Positions 8,872 through 16,255 of a stretch of 38,419 nucleotides of DNA are shown piece after piece. The notes under the pieces were generated by a model. The model made no database searches, was not told the origin of the DNA, and saw only the letters and a program-made list of their open reading frames with translations. This DNA is from Streptomyces sp. AA1529 (GTDB lineage: Bacteria; Actinomycetota; Actinomycetes; Streptomycetales; Streptomycetaceae). The position numbers were made by a program, and so were the translations under genes. Position 1 is the first letter of the stretch. Every line of letters begins with the position of its first letter. The stretch spans positions 1 to 38,419 of the forward strand of contig NZ_ALAP01000051.1 in assembly GCF_000280905.1 (NCBI RefSeq), given 5' to 3'.

Positions 8872-9585
8872 TCACAGGTGCAGCCCGCACTCGGTCTTGC
8901 CGCTGCCGGCCCAGCGACCGGCGCGGGCGTCCTCGCCCTCCAGCACCCGGCGGGTGCAGGGGGCGCAGCCGATGGAGGCGTAGCCGTCGCTCAGCAGCGG
9001 GTTGGTGAGCACGCCGTGTTCGGCGATGTAGTCGTCCACGTCCTGCTGGCTCCAGCGGGCGATGGGGGAGACCTTGACCTTCTGCCGCTTCTCGTCCCAG
9101 CCCACGACGGGGGTGCCCGCGCGGCTCGGCGACTCGTCGCGGCGCAGCCCGGTCGCCCAGGCGTCGTAGTCGCGCAGCCCCTCCTCCAGCGGCTGCACCT
9201 TCCGCAGCGCGCAGCACAGGTCGGGATCGCGGTCGTGCAGCGCGGGACCGTGCTCGGCGTCCTGTTCGGCGACCGTCCGGCGGGGCGTGAGGGTGACGAC
9301 GTCCATGTTCATGACGGCCTGGACGGCGTCGCGGGTGCCGATGGTCTCGGGGAAGTGGTAGCCGGTGTCGAGGAAGACGACGCGCACCCCGGGGAAGGCC
9401 CGGGAGGCGAGGTGCGCCACGACGGCGTCCGCCATGGAGGAGGTGACGCAGAACCGGTGCCCGAAGGTGTCGGCGGCCCAGCGCAGCACCTCGAGTGCGT
9501 CGGCCTCCTCCAGTTCCCGGCCCGCCTGCTCGGCCAGCGGCCGCAGCTCGTCGGAGGAACGCCGGGCTATGTGCGCGGTGCTCAT
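8872..9585 (-). CDS. cysH: Assimilatory APS/PAPS reductase
   Basis: A 237-aa thioredoxin-dependent reductase that releases sulfite from activated sulfate. A PP-loop-type fold is seen with VTSSMADAVV (residues 47-56) and FLDTGYHFPET (71-81). Cysteines 124-125 (DLCCALRK) and 207/210 (GCAPCTRR) match the CC...CXXC ligands of the [4Fe-4S] cluster of the APS-reductase type, and Cys233 in ECGLHL is the catalytic thiolate. The start ATG overlaps the zinc-ribbon gene stop (ATGA). The cluster motif favours APS as substrate, but the neighbouring cysC means PAPS cannot be excluded. Confidence 0.95.
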   Translation of the reverse strand: MSTAHIARRSSDELRPLAEQAGRELEEADALEVLRWAADTFGHRFCVTSSMADAVVAHLASRAFPGVRVVFLDTGYHFPETIGTRDAVQAVMNMDVVTLTPRRTVAEQDAEHGPALHDRDPDLCCALRKVQPLEEGLRDYDAWATGLRRDESPSRAGTPVVGWDEKRQKVKVSPIARWSQQDVDDYIAEHGVLTNPLLSDGYASIGCAPCTRRVLEGEDARAGRWAGSGKTECGLHL

Positions 9586-9806
9586 GAGTCGGAGCCCTCT
9601 CCGTGGAGACCGTCGGTGTGTGCACCGTCATGGTGTGCCGCCTGCAGCCCGGAGGCCAGCAGTCCGAGGAACTTCAGCCGGAACGCCCGGTTGCAGGCGG
9701 CGCACTCCCAGGCGGCGCCTTGGCCCCGGGGCGTCTCCAGCTCGCTGGGGCGCAGGTCCTCGTCCCCGCAGTAGGGGCAGTGGAAGGGTGCGGCACGCTC
9801 GCTCAC
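9582..9806 (-). CDS. Small zinc-ribbon protein of the sulfur operon
   Basis: A 74-aa protein with two CXXC knuckles, CPYCGDE near residues 10-16 and CAAC near 35-38, followed by a basic/hydrophobic FRLKFLGLL segment and a His/Gly-rich tail. The pattern is that of a single-zinc ribbon (or rubredoxin-like iron site). A GTG start at 9806 overlaps the sulfite reductase stop (GTGA), and its own stop overlaps the cysH start (ATGA), so it is translated with both. A small conserved gene sits in this same place in other Streptomyces sulfur clusters, as far as I recall. Its function is not known to me. Placement between two metal-sulfur redox enzymes suggests an accessory or electron/sulfur-handling role, which is inference. 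Confidence 0.85.
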   Translation of the reverse strand: MSERAAPFHCPYCGDEDLRPSELETPRGQGAAWECAACNRAFRLKFLGLLASGLQAAHHDGAHTDGLHGEGSDS

Positions 9807-11497
9807 TTGAGGTCCTCCTCCGCGGCGCGCGCCGCCCACTGGGCGAACCGCTCGCCCTCCTCGCGCTGGTCCTGGAAGGCGCGCAGCACGCGCTCGACGT
9901 AGTCGGGGAGTTCCGCGGCCGTGACCTTCAGCCCGCGCACCTTGCGGCCGAAGCCCGGGTCCATGCCCAGCGAGCCGCCCAGATGCACCTGGAAGCCTTC
10001 CACCTGGTTGCCGTCGGCGTCGGTGACCAGCTGGCCCTTGAGGCCGATGTCGGCGACCTGGATGCGGGCGCAGGAGTTGGGGCAGCCGTTGACGTTGATG
10101 GTGACGGGCTGGTCGAAGCCGGGGAGCCTGCGCTCCAGTTCGTCGATCAGCCAGGACCCGCGGCCCTTGGTCTCCACGATGGCGAGCTTGCAGAACTCGA
10201 TGCCCGTGCACGCCATCGTCCCGCGCCGGAAGACGGAGGGCCGGGTCGTCAGGTCGAGCGCCTCCAGACCCTCGGCCAGCGACTCGACCTGGTCCTCCGG
10301 TACGTCGAGCACGATCATCTTCTGCTCGACGGTGGTACGGACCCGGCCCGAGCCGTGTGCTTCGGCCAGGTCGGCGATCTTGCTGAGGGTGGTGCCGTCG
10401 ACCCGGCCCACCCGGGGTGCGAAGCCCACGTAGTAGCGGCCGTCCCGCTGCCGGTGCACGCCGACGTGGTCGCGCCACTCGCGGGGCGGCTGCGCGGGGG
10501 CCGGGCCGTCGGTCAGCTTCCGCCCGAGGTACTCGTCCTCCAGGATCCGCCGGAACTTCTCCGGGCCCCAGTCGGCGACCAGGAACTTCAGCCGGGCGCG
10601 GGTGCGCAGCCGCCGGTAGCCGTAGTCGCGGAAGATGCCGGTGACGCCCTCGTGGACCTCGGCGACCTCCTCCAGCGGCACCCACGCGCCCAGCCGCTGA
10701 CCCAGCTTGGGGTTGGTGGACAGCGCACCGCCGACCCACACGTCGAAGCCGGGGCCGTGCTCGGGGTGCTCCACGCCGACGAACGCCACGTCGTTGATCT
10801 CGTGCGCGACGTCCAGCAGCGGCGAACCGGAGACGGCTGTCTTGAACTTGCGGGGCAGGTTGGAGTAGGCGGGGTTGCCCACGACGCGCCGGTTGATCTC
10901 CTCGACGGCGGGCGTGCCGTCGATGATCTCGTCGGCGGCGATCCCGGCGACGGGGGAGCCGAGGATGACGCGCGGGGTGTCGCCGCAGGCCTCGGTGGTG
11001 GACAGGCCCACGCCCTCCAGCCGCCGCCAGATCTCCGGCATGTCCTCGATGCGGATCCAGTGGAACTGCACGTTCTGCCGGTCGGTGATGTCGGCGGTGC
11101 CGCGGGCGAACTCCTGGGAGACGTCGCCGATGACGCGGAGCTGCTCGGTGGTCAGCCGCCCGCCGTCGATGCGGACGCGGAGCATGAAGTACTCGTCGTC
11201 CAGCTCCTCGGGCTCCAGCACCGCGGTCTTGCCGCCGCTGATGCCGGGCTTGCGCTGGGTGTAGAGGCCCCACCAGCGCATCCGGCCGCGCAGGTCGGAG
11301 CTGTCGATGGAGGCGAAGCCGCGCTGGGCGTAGATCGTCTCAATGCGTGTCCGCACATTGAGACCGTCGTCGTCCTTCTTGGTCTGCTCGTTGCCGTTCA
11401 GCGGCGTGAAGTGACCAGCGGCCCACTGGCCCTCGCCGCGGTGGCGTCCTGCCTTGCGGCGGGCGGGGGCTGCGGGGCGCTCGGAGGTGTCGGCCAT
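9803..11497 (-). CDS. Ferredoxin-dependent assimilatory sulfite reductase (siroheme/[4Fe-4S])
   Basis: A 564-aa enzyme that reduces sulfite to sulfide with six electrons from ferredoxin. The siroheme-[4Fe-4S] ligands are Cys430 and Cys436 (ACTGIEFC) and Cys472 and Cys476 (NGCPNSC). Tyr79 (WWGLYTQR) and Cys171 (TTEACGD) match, with the same 10-residue offset, the Tyr69-Cys161 covalently linked pair known from Mycobacterium tuberculosis NirA/SirA, a mark of sulfite rather than nitrite reductases. The ATG at 11497 was chosen over an upstream start at 11557 because AAGGATC precedes it and the family begins here. It heads the operon behind a Cys-type leader peptide. Confidence 0.95.
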   Translation of the reverse strand: MADTSERPAAPARRKAGRHRGEGQWAAGHFTPLNGNEQTKKDDDGLNVRTRIETIYAQRGFASIDSSDLRGRMRWWGLYTQRKPGISGGKTAVLEPEELDDEYFMLRVRIDGGRLTTEQLRVIGDVSQEFARGTADITDRQNVQFHWIRIEDMPEIWRRLEGVGLSTTEACGDTPRVILGSPVAGIAADEIIDGTPAVEEINRRVVGNPAYSNLPRKFKTAVSGSPLLDVAHEINDVAFVGVEHPEHGPGFDVWVGGALSTNPKLGQRLGAWVPLEEVAEVHEGVTGIFRDYGYRRLRTRARLKFLVADWGPEKFRRILEDEYLGRKLTDGPAPAQPPREWRDHVGVHRQRDGRYYVGFAPRVGRVDGTTLSKIADLAEAHGSGRVRTTVEQKMIVLDVPEDQVESLAEGLEALDLTTRPSVFRRGTMACTGIEFCKLAIVETKGRGSWLIDELERRLPGFDQPVTINVNGCPNSCARIQVADIGLKGQLVTDADGNQVEGFQVHLGGSLGMDPGFGRKVRGLKVTAAELPDYVERVLRAFQDQREEGERFAQWAARAAEEDLK

Positions 11498-11677
11498 GGC
11501 GGGGGATCCTTCGGGCAGGGGGCGCGGGCGACGCGCGTCGGACGGGTGCGCGGGCACGCCGGGCGGTCCGCACCCGGGTGGAGCGGTTCAGGCGCCCGTA
11601 CGCAGGGGTTTCGGCGCCGGTTCCGGGCGGCTCGCCCGCGACGATGAGGGCGGCGGCTGCGGATCGGCGGTGCCGGA

Positions 11678-11697
11678 CCGGCGTCGGAGGACGCCGG
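11678..11697 (-). promoter_or_regulatory. Hairpin in the sulfite reductase leader, possible attenuator
   Basis: CCGGCGT at 11678-11684 and ACGCCGG at 11691-11697 form a perfect 7-bp stem with a 6-base loop. In the transcript (minus strand) the loop reads CCTCCG, which resembles an anti-Shine-Dalgarno sequence. It lies between the leader peptide stop (11731) and the sulfite reductase start (11497). It is a candidate for the structure that senses stalling on the leader peptide; the mechanism is inferred. Confidence 0.4.
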
Positions 11698-11730
11698 GAG
11701 GGGGCTGTCGGAACGGCGGTGCTGTGACTG

Positions 11731-11814
11731 TCAGCCCGCCGGACAGATGGCGCTGGACACGCGAACGAGGTCGACGTGACGTCGACTCACCAAGGCGATT
11801 CCAGCGCGAGACAT
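11731..11814 (-). CDS. Cys-type regulatory leader peptide of the sulfur operon
   Basis: A 27-codon ORF (ATG at 11814; an in-frame GTG at 11790 would give 19 residues) whose C-terminal part reads RRHVDLVRVSSAICPAG. This matches the actinobacterial leader-peptide family RRHVDLxRxxSAxC found upstream of sulfur-assimilation genes, in which a late Cys codon (here TGT) is thought to couple ribosome stalling under cysteine shortage to expression of downstream genes. It ends 233 bases before the sulfite reductase start, with a hairpin between them. No strong Shine-Dalgarno is seen before either start. The identification rests on the motif and position. Confidence 0.85.
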   Translation of the reverse strand: MSRAGIALVSRRHVDLVRVSSAICPAG

Positions 11815-12063
11815 GGCGGAAGCCTTGCACGCGCGTCAGATGTCAGTCCACTGCCATCCGTATCCTGGACAAAAGAATCCCGGTGCATGAGATGCAGAGT
11901 GGTCCGGGTGCCGTACGGACCGGCACGGCGCGCGGCCGGGGCGAACCCCGCAGCGCCACGACGGCGCAGTTCAGCGAGGCTGTACCGGCCAGTACGGCAG
12001 GCCGGGCGCCGGGCCTGCGCACCCGCGGCCGGCACGGTGCACCCCGTGGTCGGCGCAGCGCGT
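11815..12063. other. Gene-free stretch holding the presumed promoter of the sulfur operon
   Basis: This interval separates the leader peptide from the terminator of the acetyltransferase gene. The part at about 11850-11890 is locally A/T-rich (read on the minus strand: GATTCTTTTGTCCAGGATAC) and is where the promoter of the leader/cys operon should be. No convincing -35/-10 pair or known repressor site was found. Long open frames here lack coding-like composition. Confidence 0.4.
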
Positions 12064-12116
12064 CCGCGGGCCGTCCGTGGCACGGTCGCGCGGGCCGTGC
12101 CACGGACGGCCCGCGG
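12064..12116 (-). terminator. Perfect 22-bp stem terminator after the acetyltransferase gene
   Basis: The arm at 12064-12085 (starting CCGCGGGCCG) is the exact reverse complement of 12095-12116, with a 9-base loop TCGCGCGGG. It lies 11 bases beyond the stop codon of the GNAT gene. A 22-bp perfect stem is unusually long for a bacterial terminator. It insulates the sulfur operon promoter from readthrough. Confidence 0.8.
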
Positions 12117-12126
12117 GTGGTCCGGA

Positions 12127-12708
12127 TCAGGCCCCGGGCCAGGGCCCGGGCGTCGGGACGTCCGGCTCCTGCTCCGTCTCCGTGCGGTACACGCGGAAGC
12201 CGCGGCGCTCGTAGTTGGCGCGCGCATGGGCCCCGTCCCGGGAGCAGGTGTGCACCCGGACCCGGGTGGTCGGCCGGTGGCCCTCCCAGCGGTCGGCCAG
12301 GTCCCAGGCGCGTGCCGTCCCGAGACCGAGCAGGTGCCCGCCGAGCCCACGGCCGCGGAAGGCGGGCAGCAGCCCGAAGTAGCTGATCTCCACCGTCCCC
12401 TCGGCGGCCTCGCTCGCGCCGTCCAGCTCGATGAACCCGGCGGGCGTGCCCCGGTGGTGGGCGACCCAGGTCTCGACCCCGGGGCGGTCGAGGAAGTCCC
12501 GCCACCGCGCGTGCGTCCACGGCAGCCGGTCCACCCAGGTGGTGTCCCCGCCGACCGCCGTGTACAGGAACCGGCTGAACTCCGGGCTGGGCACCTCGGC
12601 GCGCTCCACCCGGACGGCGGCGGCATCCTCGGGCTCCCGCGCCGGTACCCGGTCCGCGGCCGAGGTCTGCTCCAGATACCAGGTGGTGACGTCGACGGTC
12701 GCACTCAT
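12127..12708 (-). CDS. GNAT-family N-acetyltransferase
   Basis: A 193-aa acetyl-CoA-dependent acyltransferase. The core beta4-alpha3 region is visible as VEISYFGLLPAFRGRGLGGHLLGLGTARAWD, in which RGRGLGG is the pyrophosphate-binding R/Q-x-x-G-x-G/A loop. It is followed by VRVHTCSRDGAHARANYERRGF, the strand 5 and YERRGF motif near the C-terminus. The N-terminal half (AVRVERAEVPSPEFSRFLYTAVGG) is of the kind seen in actinobacterial GNATs whose substrates are unknown. An alternative TTG start lies 12 bases upstream. The gene is monocistronic, separated by 45 bases from the ATPase gene upstream. The substrate cannot be predicted. Confidence 0.88.
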   Translation of the reverse strand: MSATVDVTTWYLEQTSAADRVPAREPEDAAAVRVERAEVPSPEFSRFLYTAVGGDTTWVDRLPWTHARWRDFLDRPGVETWVAHHRGTPAGFIELDGASEAAEGTVEISYFGLLPAFRGRGLGGHLLGLGTARAWDLADRWEGHRPTTRVRVHTCSRDGAHARANYERRGFRVYRTETEQEPDVPTPGPWPGA

Positions 12709-12753
12709 GGGCCCAGCCAACCACGCCGGTCCGGACGGCCTTCCCCGGCCCCC

Positions 12754-14601
12754 TCAGCGGAGCATGCGCAGCCCTCTGACCCGGTTGACCGCCGCGGCCG
12801 TCTCGAAGCGGCGCGGTGCGGCGAAATCCTCGTCCCGAATGCTGAGCAGCGGCCCGGTCGGCCCGTCCGCCAGCACCTCGTCCAGCAGATCGAGGGCCTC
12901 GGCCAGCGGGCGGCGGCCGTCCAGCAGTCCGCGCCGCACCATCAGCTCCAGCGCCAGCCCGATCCCGGTGACCTGGCGCGGATCGGCGATCTGCTCGACG
13001 GCCCGCAGGTCCACCTCGTGGTCGCCGAAGGTCAGCACGTCCTCGCCGCGGGCGCGGATCCGGGACCGCCCCCGGACCTCCGCGTCCAGGGACGCGGGAT
13101 CGGGCACCCGCGCGACGACGCCGGGGAAGGACTCCGCCTCGGCGTGCCGCCCGGTGGGCACGGCCGCGATCGAGCGCGCCCGCTCGGTGACGTCCGAGGG
13201 GCGGTAGGCGTCCATCATCACGACCCGGTCGGCGACCTCCAGGTAGTCCCCGGACCCGCCCATCACCAGCACGGTCGAGACGTCGTGGTCCCGGTGGAGC
13301 GAGCGGATGGTGTCCACCAGCGGGGTCAGCGGTTCGCGGTCCTTGGCGACCAGCGCCTGCATCCGGGCGTCCCGGATCATCAGGTTCGTGGCCGCGGTGT
13401 CCTCGTCGATCAGCAGCACCCGGGCCCCGGCCTCCACGGCCTCGCACAGCGAGGCGGCCTGCGAGGTGGACCCGGAGGCGTTCTCCGTGGAGAAGTCCGA
13501 GGTGTCCGAACCGTCCGGCAGGTGATCGACGAACGCGTGCACATCCACCCGCTCGACGCGCCGGCCGTCCTCGGCGCGCAGCTTCACCGTCTCGTTCCGC
13601 GAGACGACCAACTCGCGCCCGTCACCCGGCACATGGTCCCAGATGCCGGTCTCCAGGGCGCGCAGCAGCGTCGACTTGCCGTGGAATCCGCCGCCGACGA
13701 CCAGGTTCACGCCCTCCGGCACGCCCATGCCGGTCACCGGACCCGCGTGCGGCAGCTCGATCGTCACCCGCAGCTCGGCGGGCGAGGCGAACGGCACCAC
13801 ACCGCCGCCCGCGGCCGGCCGGTCGTCCACCCCGCTGCGACGCGGCAGCACCGCGCCGTCGGCGACGAAGCCGACCAGCCCGCGCCCCGCCAACGCGTTC
13901 CGCAGCGCCACGGAGTCCTCGACCGTCTCGACGAAGCGCTCGACCGCCGCGGCGTCCGACGCCGGGTGACGCAGCGCCTGCTCGACCACCCCGGGCAGCA
14001 CCCGGCACAGCAGCCGCTCGGCCTCCCGTGCGTCGATCCGCCGCCCGTGCCCCGGAAGGGCCGCACCCAGCCGCAGCGTCACCGAGCCGTCCTCGCCGCT
14101 GACGGTGCACGAACTGCGCTCCAGCACCTCCTGGCCGCCCGCGTCCACCCGCAGCGCCTGCTCCCCGCGCACCGCACGCGCGGCCTGCCGCACCAGAAAC
14201 GAGGCGAGCGCGCGGCGCCGGGTCGCGGTCGTCAGCAGCTCAGGCGGGAGCGCGGCCAGCGGACCCGGTACGTGCACCGCGACACGGGCCGGCGGCGCGT
14301 AGGGGTCGGACTGGGCGCGCACCAGCTCCAGGGTCTCCCCGCCGGGCATCTCCCAGCGTCCCACCAGGCCCTTGTAGCGGCCGTACTGCGCGCCCTCCAA
14401 CGTCCGCAGCTCGGCCGCCAGTCCGGTGCGCGGGCCGCGTGGCCGGTGTTCGCCGTGGTCGGTCCGGTCCGGCCGGCCGCGCGGGGGGCCGCCGTGTCCG
14501 TGGGCGCGTTGCCCACCGCGCGGCCCTCCGTGGCCGCCGCGTCCGTAGGGCCGCCCGCCGCCGCGCCGCTGTCCGCCGGCTCCCGAGGACTGCTCCCGCA
14601 C
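12754..14601 (-). CDS. ABC-class P-loop ATPase (ABC_ATPase family) with a Gly/Arg-rich N-terminus
   Basis: A 615-aa protein of the predicted ABC-class ATPase family, soluble and without membrane segments. The Walker A loop is GGGFHGKST at about residues 303-311, the LSGG-like region is in NASGSTSQAA, and Walker B is VLLIDEDTAATN near 395. The C-terminal third (VEQIADPRQVTGIGLAL and the final RGLRMLR) is family-specific. A GTG at 14601 is chosen because AGGAAGG lies 12 bases upstream; an in-frame GTG at 14718 would add 39 residues. Residues 1-55 are an RGG-like tract (GGQRRGGGRPYGRGG), unlike the rest of the protein and suggestive of nucleic-acid binding. Its physiological role is unknown to me. 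Confidence 0.85.
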   Translation of the reverse strand: MREQSSGAGGQRRGGGRPYGRGGHGGPRGGQRAHGHGGPPRGRPDRTDHGEHRPRGPRTGLAAELRTLEGAQYGRYKGLVGRWEMPGGETLELVRAQSDPYAPPARVAVHVPGPLAALPPELLTTATRRRALASFLVRQAARAVRGEQALRVDAGGQEVLERSSCTVSGEDGSVTLRLGAALPGHGRRIDAREAERLLCRVLPGVVEQALRHPASDAAAVERFVETVEDSVALRNALAGRGLVGFVADGAVLPRRSGVDDRPAAGGGVVPFASPAELRVTIELPHAGPVTGMGVPEGVNLVVGGGFHGKSTLLRALETGIWDHVPGDGRELVVSRNETVKLRAEDGRRVERVDVHAFVDHLPDGSDTSDFSTENASGSTSQAASLCEAVEAGARVLLIDEDTAATNLMIRDARMQALVAKDREPLTPLVDTIRSLHRDHDVSTVLVMGGSGDYLEVADRVVMMDAYRPSDVTERARSIAAVPTGRHAEAESFPGVVARVPDPASLDAEVRGRSRIRARGEDVLTFGDHEVDLRAVEQIADPRQVTGIGLALELMVRRGLLDGRRPLAEALDLLDEVLADGPTGPLLSIRDEDFAAPRRFETAAAVNRVRGLRMLR

Positions 14602-14800
14602 GCCGCTCGCCTGCCTTCCTGTGTCTCCGGCTGCTCTCCGTCGGCTGTGGTGTCGGCCGCCGGGTGTGCTGCGGCCGCCGACCGTGGTGCGGTCCCGGTG
14701 GCCGCCGTGCCGGGGCACCGGGGCCGCGCGGAAACCGACGATACGGTGCCGAACCGACCGGGCCGAAACCTGCCCGCGGTTCGGGACGTCCGCGCACCCC

Positions 14801-14840
14801 GGCCGCGGATCGGCTCGGAGCCGGCCGCGGATCGGTTCGG
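14801..14840. repeat. Two 18-bp direct repeats with 22-bp period
   Basis: GGCCGCGGATCGGCTCGG at 14801-14818 and GGCCGCGGATCGGTTCGG at 14823-14840 differ at one base and repeat with a 22-bp period, about two helical turns. A shorter relative, CCGCGGTTCGG, begins near 14774. They lie in the gap (14602-15076) between the divergent ATPase and MFS genes, so they may be regulator sites. No regulator is encoded adjacent. Confidence 0.5.
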
Positions 14841-14929
14841 GGTCGCCGGGGTCGGCCGCTCATCGTTCCGGGGTCGTTCGGTGCACGGTCCGGGGCCGGT
14901 CGGGGAGCGGAAGTGCCGCTCGGCACGGC

Positions 14930-15076
14930 CAAGCATCCCCAGAAGGGGTCAAATTCCGGTACACACCTCCTTATTGGAGAAAACGCCCATATTCTCTCGT
15001 TCTATGGGGGCCGTTGCAAGGACGGCTTTCCTCGCCCCCGGCCGACCACCGGGATCACCGCGAGAGAGGGGGCACC
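14930..15076 (+). promoter_or_regulatory. A/T-rich promoter region of the MFS transporter gene
   Basis: Between 14950 and 15005 the sequence becomes clearly less GC-rich (CTTATTGGAGAAAACGCCC, then ATATTCTCTCGTTCTATGG), unlike its surroundings, and includes CATATT as a possible -10. An inverted CCCC/GGGG element (CCCCAGAAGGGG) lies at 14938-14949. This is the likely promoter of the transporter gene starting at 15077; the exact boxes are not certain. Confidence 0.45.
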
Positions 15077-16213
15077 ATGTCCGCGCTGCGCTGGGCAGCC
15101 GCCCTCGGCAACGCCGACTGGCACTTGGCCGCACCCCTGCTCGCCGCCCTCGCGACGGCCTGGCACACCGACATCGCCACCGTCACCACAGGCCTCGCCG
15201 CCTACGCGCTCGGCCAGGGGCTCGCGCTGCCGCTGTGGGGCTGGCTGGCCGACCGGTACGGCCCGGGCCGCAGCCTGCGCACCGGACTGCTGGTGGCGGC
15301 GGCCGCCTCCGTGGGCTCGGCGCTGTGCCCCGGCCCCGGCTGGTGGATCGCGCTGCGCGCCACCGCCGGCGCGGGATTCGCGACCGTCATCCCCTCGGTG
15401 TCGCTCTACTACGGCGGCCTGCGCCCCGCGCAGGCCAGACAGCGCGCGTTCGCCACCCTCACCTCCGTCACCGCCGCCAGCGGCATCGCCTCGCCGGTCC
15501 TCGCGGACACCGTGCTGCGCTGCGGCTCGTGGCGGCCGGCATTCGCCGTCATCGCCCTGCTCACCGCGGTCACCGTCTGCCGGATCCGGGCCGCCACCCG
15601 CTCCGCCCCCGTCCGGGTGGACATCGGCGGCGCCTACGAGGACCCGCCGGACGCCGTACCGGGACGGCCCACCGCCGCGTACTGCACGGTGCTCGGCCTC
15701 GGCGCCGCCGAGGGAGCGGTGATGCTCGGACTGCCCGCCCTCCTCGCCCCCGCACTGGCCACCGCCGGCAGCCAGGCCTCCACCTCCGCCGTCCTGGTTA
15801 TCTACGCGCTCGGCGTGCTCACCAGCACCCTGGTGCTGCGCCGCCACGCGCGGGTGTGGGGCCCCATGCGGCTGCTGGCCACCGGCGGGTCGATGGGGGT
15901 CACCGGCGCGCTGCTGGCCGCGCTGGTGCCGGGTACGGCCGTCCTGATGCTGTGCGCCGCGCTGCTGGGGACCGCCTGGAGCTACCTCCACACCACGCTG
16001 CAGACCTGGCTGCCCTGGCTCCTCCCGGCCCCGGTCCGGGGCCGGGCGGTGTCGCTCTTCTCCGCCTCGGCCATACTCTCCAGCTCCGCGACGGTCGGCC
16101 TGACCTCGTCCCTCCTCCAGAACGGGCGGCACGCCACCGTCTTCGCCGCGGGCGGCATCCTGTGCGCCGCGCTCACCTGCTGGACGCTGTACGTCGCCCG
16201 CCGCTGGCGGTGA
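15077..16213 (+). CDS. Major facilitator superfamily (MFS) transporter
   Basis: A 378-aa integral membrane protein with about 12 hydrophobic segments. MFS motif A is seen in the TM2-TM3 loop as GWLADRYGPGRSL, and the second half repeats the pattern less clearly (TLVLRRHARVWGPMRLL). The ATG at 15077 has GAGAGGGGG four bases upstream. The protein is on the short side for the superfamily. No substrate-specific motif is apparent; export of a small molecule is the default guess. The gene is divergent from the ABC-class ATPase gene and convergent with the SRPBCC gene. Confidence 0.88.
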   Translation: MSALRWAAALGNADWHLAAPLLAALATAWHTDIATVTTGLAAYALGQGLALPLWGWLADRYGPGRSLRTGLLVAAAASVGSALCPGPGWWIALRATAGAGFATVIPSVSLYYGGLRPAQARQRAFATLTSVTAASGIASPVLADTVLRCGSWRPAFAVIALLTAVTVCRIRAATRSAPVRVDIGGAYEDPPDAVPGRPTAAYCTVLGLGAAEGAVMLGLPALLAPALATAGSQASTSAVLVIYALGVLTSTLVLRRHARVWGPMRLLATGGSMGVTGALLAALVPGTAVLMLCAALLGTAWSYLHTTLQTWLPWLLPAPVRGRAVSLFSASAILSSSATVGLTSSLLQNGRHATVFAAGGILCAALTCWTLYVARRWR

Positions 16214-16255
16214 AGCGGCGCGTATCTCCGACGGTGAAGCGGCGGGCGGTGCCGC

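Noticed and set aside
9365..11647. A 760-codon plus-strand open frame
   Set aside because: It is antisense to the sulfite reductase, zinc-ribbon and cysH genes, whose catalytic motifs are all on the minus strand.
16208..16244. A 13-bp direct repeat, CGGTGAAGCGGCG, at 16208 and 16232
   Set aside because: It spans the end of the MFS gene and is only two copies; no symmetry or regulator was found, so it is noted but not called a site.
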